Source of the DNA: Paramyrothecium sp. XJ0827
Taxonomy: Eukaryota > Ascomycota > Sordariomycetes > Hypocreales > Stachybotryaceae
NCBI GenBank assembly: GCA_020881915.1
Contig: JAJFPB010000002.1
Coordinates: 4,289,001 to 4,353,000, forward strand
Direction: 5' to 3'
Length of the DNA stretch: 64,000 bases
In this document: one piece after another, positions 34,276 through 44,140 of the stretch
Layout: each line of letters begins with the position of its first letter
How positions within the stretch are numbered: position 1 is the first letter of the stretch
Position numbers and translations under genes: made by a program
Notes under the pieces: generated by a model
What the model was told of the DNA's origin: nothing
The model's input: the letters and a program-made list of their open reading frames with translations, nothing else
The model's database searches: none

Positions 34276-37200
34276 CTACTGCGAGACGTCCTCGGGCTCT
34301 ACCTCGACATAAACATCATTTTTCAAACTGCGTTTGACCAAAGCGTGCGTGGGTTCTGCGCAGCAGGCACCCATTGCCTCGCAATCTACGCACATGTCCC
34401 AATCTCCGTTGTTGCAGGATCGGCAATGGTAGTGAAAGTCCGTGGTCGGTATGGGCAAAGTGCAGACATCACACTCCATCCTAGCGGGACTTGTTGCCGG
34501 AACATCATTACCGTCGCCACGCCCTCCACCAAGCATGCTCGATACTTCATGATGACCCCTTCTTGTAGCTATCCAGGAAGGCGCTCGCCCGAATTTGTCG
34601 GTGATTCGAGGATCGAATTTGTACCGGCTAACGAGCATCTCAACAGTACCAATATCGCCGCCAACCGCGGCCCACCACAGGAGCGTTCGCCCATATCGAT
34701 CTGGTGGAAAATGATTCACCCCAGGCAGCCCCAAGAGAAGGCAGAGGCAGGAAATTTGGCCGTGAAACGCAGCTACTGATGCAGCTGTATGTCCACGATC
34801 GTCTTCCATTTCAAGTTTCATGCCCTTTGATCTGAAACATTTCAGTACCGACTCATGGCCTTTAGCTGAAGCCGCAAAGGCCACAGATCCGTACCGCCTA
34901 CATCGGGAATTGATGTCGGCTCCCCGCTCGATGAGCAGCTTGGCTAATTCCTCGTGGCCTTGTATTACAGCTAAGGAGAGCGCGGAGTGCTGATCCCGAT
35001 CCTGCGCATTGATGTCGGCACCATGATCGAGCAGTAGCCTTACTATTGATTCATGGCCAAGAACCGAGGCGGCATGAAGTGCATAGCCATAGTGCACACT
35101 TTGCGCATTGGCATCGGCACTGTGGTCAAGTAGTAGCCTTACTATTGATTCATGGCCAAGAGCCGAGGCGGCATGAAGTGCATAGCCATAGCGCCCACTT
35201 TGCGCATTGGCATCGGCACCGTGGTCAAGTAGTAGCCTTACTATTGATTCACGGCCAAGAGCCGAGGCGGCATGAAGTGCATAGCCAAAGTACCCACCTT
35301 GCGCATTGGCATCGGCACCGTGGTCAAGCAGTAGCCTTGCCACAGAGACATGACCACACTGTACCGCGAAGATCAATGGAGTCGTACCAAAGCTATCCTT
35401 GGCATCGACTGCCTTTCTGGTGGCCTCCCCTATGGCAGACAGTAGCTGTTTCGCCACGATTGAAAGCCCGGCCTGTGCCGCTACGTGCAGAGCTGTGAGG
35501 GCGGGTCGCCTAGGATCATAGGATCTAGAGTGACGCCTTTTCAATCTTGCCGTTGTCACGCTTGAAAGCAAACCGGTACAACGAAGCAAAATGCAAGCTT
35601 GGCCAGCCACCTCAGCCTCAACAGGTCTGACATGTTTGTCCCATTGCGTAGCTGCATAGTCTAGGAACGGATGATCCCTAAACCTCTGTTCAATCTCCAA
35701 GTACGTTGAACAGCTGCCGCTCTTGAACGAATCCAATGACAGATAAGTCAAGCATGTTGTGGCAGTGAGTAGGGCCCCAGTCGGGTTCCATGATTGATGA
35801 ATACGCTCAAAGTATTCTTGCGTTGTGTAGTGTACGAAACGGATAATAGCGCTCTCTGAGTCGACAACGACAAGGCCGGCACACACGGACACCAAATCTT
35901 CTATAACTAGCATATTTTCGGGATCAACTTCCGTTTCGCCTGGCTCCACTGCTAGGGCACAGCATATCTCAGCCGTGGTGAGCGGTCGTTTCGCAAGTGT
36001 GATCCAAGTTATCACCTTCTTGGCCAATTCGCGATCACCGCTCAGCTGACAATCGATCCTCTGGAGAGCTCCTTCATATGCATCCTCGAGCGCGGCTGCG
36101 CCTTTCGCGAGTTTATCAAGGGTCGACTTGACCTGCTTCGGCGTTCTCTGGTCCAGTAGGGAGTCTATGTGCAAGCGAGCAAGAAGAAACCTAGAAGTGC
36201 GTAAATATGCGTTTTCGGCGAGCCGGGTTAGAGAAACTTACATTCCACACACACTCTCGATGATCTTTGTCTGCACAACTTCTTGTAGCATATCATCATT
36301 CTGGACACATCGAGGTAGTCGATATATTTGGCCAACCACGAAACGCTTCACGTCATCCTTGCTGGCCTGCACCTCCAGACTCGGGGCTCCGTTAAATGCA
36401 GATTCGATATCTGGCAAAAGACGTGAAGTGACCATGATGCGAATGTCACCCTTAGCCTGGAGATCGTGAAGTGTGGCCAACAGCTGATGTCGAGTGCCAT
36501 CGTGGTCTCGACACTCATCTAGAGCATCGACGATAATGTAAATAGTTGGGTAGTGAGTAACTGCGGATTGAAGAGCGCGGGATATCTCCTCGAGAGATGG
36601 TTTCGTCCCTTTGTCGGCATACTGTTCGTGCAATCGTTCAATACACTCCATTGCTGACTTGCGGTTCTGTCCTACCTGCTTTAGTATGGCTGCTAGCATA
36701 CCAGGCACATCTTGCTCTTCTTGGGCTTTGTGGTTGCAGTAAATGTAAGCTACGCCATATGAGTTCTTTTGAGCGGACGTCAGCAAATGATCGATGGTGA
36801 TAGCTGCTATCATGGTCTTGCCGGCTCCAGGAATCCCGGGGCAGAACAGGTCAGCATTGACGCCTTCAACCCACTGTTTCAATGGAGGCGCATCTAAGAA
36901 CCACTGGCCTGTCCCTTCTTGTCTCCGCTTTATGATGTCGGACTGCTGAGCTGGGTAGTCTGTCGACGACAGCCATTCCAGAAGCCGGTGGCGCCTTGCC
37001 GCGTCTTGGCTTTGTCGGATTGTGTCCACCCCTGACTGAATGATAGGTATTTCCTTCCGAACAAACTCAGTATCATCTTTGATGGCTTCAGAGAGTTTGC
37101 TAGGTCGCGTAAGCTGAGTTCAGGTCGGCGCTAAAACGGAGTCTCACAAGTGATCCATCTGCAATGCAATTTCTACTAGAGTCTTGAGTCGCTCTATCCG

Positions 37201-37557
37201 AGCCAGAATGCTATTGATTTCGTCCTTCTTGAACGTCCACATCAAGGCATCCCCGGCCCTCTTCAGCCGACCTCCCTCTGATGTACTTGCCCGCAGACTC
37301 TCCAATGCTTGCTTGAATTGGTCAAGTGGTCCTTTATCGACTGCGAGGCTGTTCACTGAGTTTAACCACAGCCGATTGAAGTTTTTGTCTTGGAGACGGA
37401 ATCGCAGATTCACAAGAAGTGCATGAGCGTTGGCAATCTCGCACTCCAGTTTTGTGCGGTCTTTTGAGGCCTCTTTCACGTCATTCAAATATGCAAGGAC
37501 TTTGGCTGAAATCTGGAGTACGGCAATGACACTGGCTGTGACGCTGAGCGGATCCAT
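34276..37557 (-). CDS. NLR-like STAND receptor: fungal N-domain, NACHT, ankyrin repeats, ZZ zinc finger
   Basis: Exons are 37148-37557, 36242-37099 and 34276-36190, with introns of 48 and 51 nt, giving 1060 residues. The start ATG at 37557 begins MDPLSVTASVIAVLQ, the classic opening of the fungal N-terminal domain of STAND proteins (about 1-135). The NACHT ATPase domain follows, with Walker A PGIPGAGKT (Lys231), Walker B IYIIVDALDEC and the VTSR sensor motif, then the winged-helix region ending in RFVHYTTQEYF. From about residue 650, at least nine ankyrin repeats run to about 980; those at about 710-810 are nearly identical. The C-terminus (about 994-1043) is a ZZ-type zinc finger (CDVC, then C-x2-C and CVDC plus His). 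Such proteins act as fungal innate-immunity or heterokaryon-incompatibility sensors that oligomerise after ligand binding. The ligand and the effector output are unknown here. Confidence 0.93.
35030..35335 (-). repeat. 99-bp in-frame tandem repeats encoding ankyrin units
   Basis: Three consecutive 99-bp units begin at 35033, 35132 and 35231, with a fourth, diverged unit from 35330. Each unit equals one 33-residue ankyrin repeat (core ...YALHAASALGHESIVRLLLDHGADANAQ, read in pieces). Neighbouring units differ at only about four to six positions. The flanking ankyrin repeats of the same gene are much more diverged. Confidence 0.9.
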
Positions 37558-38872
37558 GTCGCTGAAAGCCGGAACCAGCGTACGGTCAGGGTACGGGGAG
37601 GCGTGAGTTGAAGATCCTAGGCTGAGGAGCGTGCCGCTGCTTATGCAATTGTTCGCGTTATCCAGTAGCGACTGCGCCACCGTTTCTAATCATGCATATT
37701 GCTTTAGGCAGCAAGACGATGCTTCAGGCAGCGGGGCGGAGATTGATGTGCTTCTTATGACGTTACAGGAACAGATTCACATAAGCAAGTACCAAGAATT
37801 AGATTTTGTTCAAGACTGACTGCTTTTATACTTGAATTGGTCTTTGCATTTGACGACGAGAACTTTATGATTGTGTTAGTGATACCTTTTCGACTGCCAA
37901 AGCCCTGGTCTCCTTGACAAGCGAGCCACATGGTATCCTTCCGTATGCTCACGCCACATCACACTAGAAATGGTGTAACCAATAGCCTGCAGGCTATCCC
38001 CTCTGCCTGCCTCAACATAGGAGGGCTACCCGTGTCACGCTCCACACATTCAAGGACATCCCCGAGGGGAGGAAGCGATACGGCTTGGCGTAAAGGCGCC
38101 CTTGTCTGCAAAGCCTGCTTGCCCCTTTCAGTAGAAAGGTTCCATGGGGGAATCCACTTGCAGTTCTCGCTCTTCCAGCCCCTTGAACGCCATCGAGGGT
38201 CATTGATAGACGGCTCCATCATGGGGCATCGACAAAAACTCCCGTGCGGTTCCGTAATGAGGATCATCTCTGCCAGACGTACATGTGAGTTGAATCTCCT
38301 AGTGCGTACAGAAGGACCAAGGCAATGCAAGGGATGTTACCGGGACCACAGCTCCGGAGCCGACCCCTGAATAGTAGCCCTACTGCAGAGTAGGCGTTAA
38401 CTTGAGTCGATGTACATCGACAAGGGTGGTGGTAGGAGGCATGGATATTTATTACTATTGCACTCGTGGGTCTAAAGGATGTCACCAGCTGAGACCTCAT
38501 CACCCCTGAAATGCTGCATTATGACGGGAGGGCAAGTGTGGATCCGCACCCACAGTTGTTGGTTGCATCCATGAACCAACGGCGTTTCCGGGCGCTCGTA
38601 TTCGTCAGTGTTCAATCGATGCACAGCTTGATTCCACTTGCTCAAAATAAGGCCTTGGCTTCTACTCTTATAGGCTACGCAGGGGTTCAAGATAATTTAT
38701 TAAACTGACGCAAACTACCCTGGTTCTCAGCCTGGCCCACTCCCCTGAGGGGATGGACTGCTTGTTTTGAAGTTCTTAAGCAAGAGACAGTCCAGTTTGT
38801 CCTAAGCCAGAAGTTGATAAAATCTTGAAACAATTCTGTTTATCACTTGTTCGACAGCGTGACACTCCCAAT
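37558..38872. other. Divergent promoter region between NLR and nuclease-like gene
   Basis: About 1.3 kb separating two divergently transcribed genes. Short frames on both strands (for example 37959-38330) have no motif. It could contain shared regulatory sequence. Confidence 0.4.
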
Positions 38873-40190
38873 ATGGCCCCTAATTCCAGAAAAAAAGAGA
38901 CTAATCGGGAGTCACTGAGACTCAACAGAATCACGATTCAATTGGAGAGACATTCGCATGATGAGGAAACTCCTCAATTCGTATCAGATTTCGAAGAGTT
39001 GCTCCGCGATTTTCATGGCGTTCTGGAGGTACGACAGCATGGCAGGGACGGAAATCTCTCCTATGTGACAATAGGAGGATCGGAAACGAGACACGATCCG
39101 GAATCAAACAACTCAGCAAACAAGAAGATCAACTGGGCAAAGGATATTCGGCGCACGGTGAGCAAATTGCATAGGGAAGGAGCCGAAGAGAAGAAGTGGG
39201 ATGAGCTTTTTTGGGACGGGTTCTTCAAACCTCTATACGATACCTGGCAACCAAAAGACTCAGACTCGCGAGTGTAAGTTGACCTAAATATGAATACCAT
39301 AAGGCTGAGGCTGGCTTTGACCTGTCCTAGGATCTCGCGACAGAAGTATTTCTACGACCAAGTTGAGTGGTGAGTGTGATGCGCTGATTCTTGCGTAACC
39401 AGTGCGTTCACACAATTTAGTCACGGGGACAAGCTCTGGGCTCTCTTCGGCCCCGGTTTCATCCGAGCCCACGACCGGAAGAGACTTACCATACCGAAGC
39501 CTGATCGATTCTTTTCTTTCAAGATCCACGACACGGAGTCTCGCATTGAAAGTGATGAGCAGACCGATCGGTGGGATTGGAAGGGCACGCCTTATGAGAA
39601 ATTAATAGAAAATTTCTCCTTTGAAGTCCTTGATCATTTATGGGACAAAGGTAATGGATTGCAGCACTGTCCTTGCCTTGGACTACCAAAGCGCGGTTCC
39701 GACTTTTATCGGCCCAAGAACTTACAATGCTTCCCCTGGCTTATAGTGGAGCATAAAATGGGGTCCCGGGAGGATGACGAATATGACAAGATCGCGGATG
39801 ACTGCTACTGCCAAGCGGCCAACGCAAGCTCTGCAGCGCTGATGCTTTTTGAATCAGCTGCGCAATGGGCAAAACCGGCCGTCGACGGCCAGCTTGTGCC
39901 CCCCATCCCAGTCATCACGACAGTAGGAAAGAGGGTGAGGGTTTGGATCGCCTGGCACTATTTGTTAGACGGCGAGTCACACTATGTAAGTAGAGACCTT
40001 GTGTTATAGATTCCGATGGCTATCACATGCTGATTGTTATTCTCAGACAATGAAAACTATATGGCGCGGTGACATGATTCACGTCTGGACCATTCTGGAG
40101 TTCGAAGCAATCCTCGAAAACATTCATACCTGGGCGACGCGGTCTTTGAAGCCTTTGCTATCAAGGTATATTGACACCTGGTTTGAATGA
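38873..40190 (+). CDS. Fungal protein with possible PD-(D/E)XK nuclease-like core
   Basis: Exons are 38873-39273, 39331-39369, 39421-39985 and 40047-40190; all three introns have GT-AG ends and the frame closes to 382 residues. The N-terminal 20 residues are basic (PNSRKKETNRESLRLNR). Residues about 30-140 are helical and charged. The most conserved-looking part is GSDFYRPKN followed 10 residues later by FPWLIVEHKMG. Asp241 and Glu257-His-Lys259 fit the D...(E)xK arrangement of the PD-(D/E)XK superfamily. Next comes DDCYCQAANASSAALMLFE, a segment I associate with a fungus-specific family of unknown function. The C-terminal 60 residues contain WIAWHYLL and IHVWTILEFEAILENIHTW. No signal peptide or membrane helix. 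Nuclease activity is an inference from the motif, not demonstrated. It is head-to-head with the NLR gene. Confidence 0.7.
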
Positions 40191-40927
40191 TGAACTTGCA
40201 AAGCTGCCTTCAAACGGGATAACAAGATGTTGGTTAACATTGCTGTTATTCCCGTTCGCTTAGATAGACTCAATGCTCCTACAACTCCAACCAATACAGT
40301 AGATGGTGATTTCAGATATGTTATGTCATAATAGTTGTGAAACCGAGTTACCACTTACAGCTCTCGTCCCTCTATTTAGATCGTTGACCTTGCTATAATT
40401 GTGGACGAAAACGTCGTTGGAAATAGCTCAAATTCAGCTTCAACGTTGACATAGCGACCCCGTAGTTGTCAAGCACGGCTACGCCCGAAGGAGTGAATGT
40501 GTGAGTACTACGCCGCGGGGCCGCAGTAAGGTTGCTGTGTGTAACGGTTTCAACTCTTCCCCCTTTTCTAATTACTATCTCCGTTCCTTTCTACCTGGCG
40601 TGGCCTGCTGTCCGACGAATTGTTTCGTAGCGCCCCAACCCGGGGGAAGGGGGGGGGGAGCCCGCAGGCCGCCCTGCAGGGCACATGACAAGAGTTCACA
40701 TGATAGTTTTGTCACCAAGCTGGTCGCGGCAAAGTGCAAGCCTGCGTATTTCATCGAGTTGTTCGAAATTAATGCACAAGTCTCATCAAGTTAAGCCGTA
40801 CACGCCGTGTGGGCTGCCGATGGAGTTGGCGAGACAAAGAAAATGTTGAGCTTTCGAAACAATGATTGCTAACCGACTTATTGTACTTGGCTCCCCATGA
40901 ATGACGAACCTAGCTTAGGTTGCAAGC
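40191..40927. other. Convergent intergenic region
   Basis: About 740 bp between the 3' ends of the nuclease-like gene and the SDR gene. It contains a G-rich run near 40643-40660. No gene is seen. Confidence 0.4.
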
Positions 40928-41962
40928 CTACCAGGGGATGCTCTCACCCTTCCAATTCATGAAGGAACCAGATTTATCCGGCGTAAGTCCCTCAATGATG
41001 CTGACCATGCCATTGGAGGACTCCTCAATGTCGACCTTTCCCCGCCACCCCGTCAGCTTAGTCTTGATGAAGCCAGGCTCAAAAGCAAGAGTCGCGATTG
41101 GAATGTTGGCACGTTGGAAGTCAAGCGCGAGGGTTTTGACTTGCTGGTTGGCTGCAGTCTTGGCCATCCGGTACCCTATCACCTCCCCGTCGTGATCGGC
41201 TGCTTCAAAAACATTGTTAGTCAGTTTTGGTGAGGAAGAACAGGTACGTGGAAAAGCACAGACCTCCGACGGTGCCAGACTTGGAGGTGATGTAGATGAG
41301 CTTGCCGGAGCCGCTTTTGTTGATCAGAGGCACAAAATGCTTCGCCACTAGGAAGGGTCCCTGAGGGAAAAGAGGTTAACAGAGATCAGAAGAAAAGTGG
41401 AAAGGGGTGGGGGGGGGGGCAAGGGTGGACGCACCACTACCATGACTTGGAACCTTTCCATCAAATCATCCTGCTCGTGCGCGTCCCATTGGAGAGGAAG
41501 TACTTTGATACCTGAGATGCATGTAAACGTGGCCAAGTGCCTGGGTAGGTGTGTGAATGGGCGACGTACCAACGCAGTTGACAACAACGTCCAAGACGAC
41601 GTTCTGGGACGCGAGCTCGGCGGCTGCCTGCTTGATGGTGGTCTCGTCCTTGTAGTCAATTTGTACGACTTGCGAGCCGGTTGCCATCAGTTGTGGAGGA
41701 ACCGTTAGTCATCCATTCATCAGCGTTGCACAGGATTGTTGTGAGGGTACGTCTGCGACAGAGTCATCGTTTGCCTCGAGGGTGACGGGGCGAACAGAGC
41801 CGATGGTGTTCCAACCTCTAGCCTTGAACGTGCGGATGAGCTGCAGGCCGATGCCTCTGTTCGCGCCTAGATGTAGCTCAGCGGTGATCTATGGGACAAG
41901 GCAAGGGCCGTAGAAAGCTTACCGACGACCAAGGCGGTCTTCAGCATGGTTGATTCTGACAT
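40928..41962 (-). CDS. Short-chain dehydrogenase/reductase (SDR) with a doubtful splice site
   Basis: A NAD(P)-dependent oxidoreductase of the C-factor-like SDR group. Six exons are proposed: 41923-41962, 41751-41866, 41570-41690, 41435-41511, 41264-41360 and 40928-41202, totalling 241 residues in one frame. Motifs are the cofactor-binding VVGANRGIGL (assembled across intron 1), VVNCVG (the NNAG-equivalent), the serine segment IYITSKSGTVG, and the catalytic YRMAK (Tyr-x3-Lys). Introns 1, 3, 4 and 5 have normal ends. Intron 2 does not: the position where motif continuity requires an AG acceptor (41691-41692) reads AA on the coding strand. Its donor GTACCC is also weak. An alternative 63-nt intron using a weak GTGCAA donor and the GCAAG acceptor keeps the frame but replaces the expected sequence. 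The gene may be mis-spliced or inactive. Confidence 0.75.
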
Positions 41963-42506
41963 GGTCGAATCCCGGTGTGAAGAGGAACTGTTGGTACGGG
42001 CCTCCACGTTAGCTCGAGTCTCGGCGTTCTCAGGGGGCCTGTCCGCCGTTGTGCTGGGTGCAATGCAAACGGGGAGGAAGGGAGACGGGAGGTGGGAAAT
42101 GGAGGTTCGAGCAGAAGCAGAGGTCGGGTTGCAGTAAAGTCGAGGCGAGGCGAGGCACCCGCGCGCACGGGACCTGACGGGCCGTCGTGCAGCCGGCAGC
42201 TGCTCTTCTAAGGGTGGTGCCAATGTGACGTGAATCGTGCCATGAGAGGACTGCAACGAGCAAAGAAGAATAACGAAGCGATCCGCACCCGCGAGCATCT
42301 TTAGCCGTTTCTCTGTCTCCGACTCTGTCTACGGTCTTGTTAGTGGCGGCTAGGCGAGGACGGGCGGGGACGGTGAAGAGGATGGGTTCTCGCTCACTCT
42401 CCTGCTATCGGGTGAAGATGGGGGCACGAGGGGCAGGACAATGGAGCAGAGGGCCTGCCTAGATGGAATAAGAGCTATAACAAGCGACGCCATGCTGAAG
42501 AAATGA
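41963..42506. other. Intergenic region between SDR and CorA relic
   Basis: About 540 bp, SDR promoter side. No further coding exon of the CorA-like fragment could be found here; an in-frame TGA sits immediately upstream of the fragment. Confidence 0.4.
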
Positions 42507-42830
42507 AGAAGCGCCATCGACCAGGGCGAGAAGACGAAAACGGGTGCAATTCTTGCATTCTACTACCTCCCCATCACAGCCACCTTTGGACTCTTTGGCA
42601 TGCACTTTAAGGAGTTGGGCCAAGGAGATCTATGTATATGGATCGGAATTGTTGCCGGGCTCGCCGTATTAATCACGCAGCGCATTGGATACATACTCAG
42701 GTATGCGCTTGCCAGATAGTGGAGCATGGACATCGGCTGTGGCCGCTAATATCTGATGGCATGGATGGTGTCTGATTCGTTCTTTTGTATTTGCAGCGAT
42801 TCAAATCTCTTCATTAGGGACTCGCCGTAG
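42507..42830 (+). pseudogene. Orphan C-terminal fragment of a CorA-like membrane transporter
   Basis: The frame from 42507 encodes IDQGEKTKTGAILAFYYLP, then ITATFGLFGMHFKELGQ, and a second hydrophobic segment (CIWIGIVAGLAVLI). This is the layout of the last two helices of CorA-type Mg2+ transporters in fungi, with GMH where the family usually has GMN between the helices. An intron (42701-42796, GTATGC...TGCAG) leads to a short last exon ending in TAG at 42828-42830, so the splice structure of the gene end is preserved. A TGA precedes the fragment at 42504-42506 and no N-terminal exons are found upstream. I interpret it as the remnant of a truncated gene. Family assignment rests on one short region and is tentative. 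Confidence 0.5.
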
Positions 42831-42878
42831 CTCTATCCCTCCGCAAATCACACGGTTGCTCCCCGCCGATTCCTCCGA

Positions 42879-44140
42879 TCACGAAACGACTCGCAAGAAT
42901 GAAAGCGCCGCCAGTGCCATGGTGTCGATGCCCGTTTCGATAGTGGGTTGAATGGCTGGGCTGAAGTAGGCGGAATGGTTACCTGGAAGTTCATCGATCG
43001 TGCCGTCTCTCTCTGCCTTGTCCCACACCTCGGGATCGACTCCCCCAATATTCCAGTATGCGCTTGGGACATTCCATTCTTCGGTAAAGACGGAAAAGTC
43101 GTCACTGCTCGTATCGCGCTTCATCTCCGCTACCTTGCCTGGGAACCTCTTCTCGAAGGATTCCACCAACGTCGTGACGGTCGCATCGTCATTGATGATG
43201 GATGGGATATCGTCGGTCTGCTCAATTTCGGGGTCACGAACGAGACCTGACGCCTCGCTCTCGCCTCGCACGACGCGCTTCACGGCCGCAACCGCTGTTT
43301 TCCGTGTCTGTGGGTTGTATGTGCGAACGTCCACCTTCATGTCAACGACATCTGGGACGATGTTGATGGCCGTCGCAGTCCCCAGGTACACGCACGTCAC
43401 AACGGCGTATTCTGCCGGGTCAACTTCCCTCGAGACGACACCCTGGAGTCTGAGGACGGTCGAGCAAGCTGCAAGAACCGGATCAATGCAGCGCTGTGGC
43501 GCGGATCCGTGGCCGCCTCTCCCAAAAAGCCGGATGTCGAAGCAATCGCAGGCCGAAAGGGCCGCCCCAGATCGGATCTGAATAGTTCCGGCCTTCGTTT
43601 TCACAACATGCTGGCCCAGGATGATGTCAGGCTTGGGCACTTTCTCCAAGAGACCATCTTTGACCATCGCCCTTGCTCCGGCGCCATCCTCTTCTGCTGG
43701 TTGGAACAAGCAGAGCACAGTACCGGACCAAGCCGACCGTGATTTGCTGAGGACTTCAGACGCACCCATCAGGCAGGCAACATGAACGTCGTGTCCGCAG
43801 GCATGCATCACTGGATTCTCATTCCCGAAACGATCCACCATTGTTTTCGTGCTCGCGTACGGCAGCTCTGTGAGCTCCTTCACCGGGAGGCCGTCCATGT
43901 CTGCCCTGAGTAGGACCACAGGACCTTCGCCGTTTCTCAAAATGCCGACAAATCCACAACCGCCTAAGCCATCCACGATCTCAAAACCGAGAGAGCTCAG
44001 ATGCTTGCTTGCATCGAGGACGTCTCAGATTCCATCAAGGAAAGCTCGGGGTTCTGATGGAGGTTCTTGTAGATCTCCTCGTATTTCCCGACATGAATTC
44101 GGAATTCATCGATGATCCTTGTTGAATCGCTGGGCGCCAT
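42879..44140 (-). CDS. M20-family amidohydrolase (aminoacylase/hippurate-hydrolase-like), frameshifted
   Basis: A zinc metallopeptidase-type amidohydrolase that would deacylate N-acyl amino acids or related amides. From ATG 44140 the first about 39 codons (KYEEIYKNLHQNPELSLMES) match the usual N-terminus. The remainder, ending at the TGA at 42879-42881, lies in another frame. It carries the metal-ligand motifs HACGHDVH, QPAEEDGAGA and GQHV, the lid-domain motif GRGGHGSAP and the C-terminal ligand NHSAYFSP. The change of frame is between 44021 and 44022 (coding GAGAC then GTCCTC). A single missing base explains it: the total of 1262 nt is one short of a multiple of three. No bridging intron is possible in the short distance. 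It is either a pseudogene by one-base deletion or a sequence error. No signal peptide, so cytosolic; intact length would be about 420. Confidence 0.8.
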
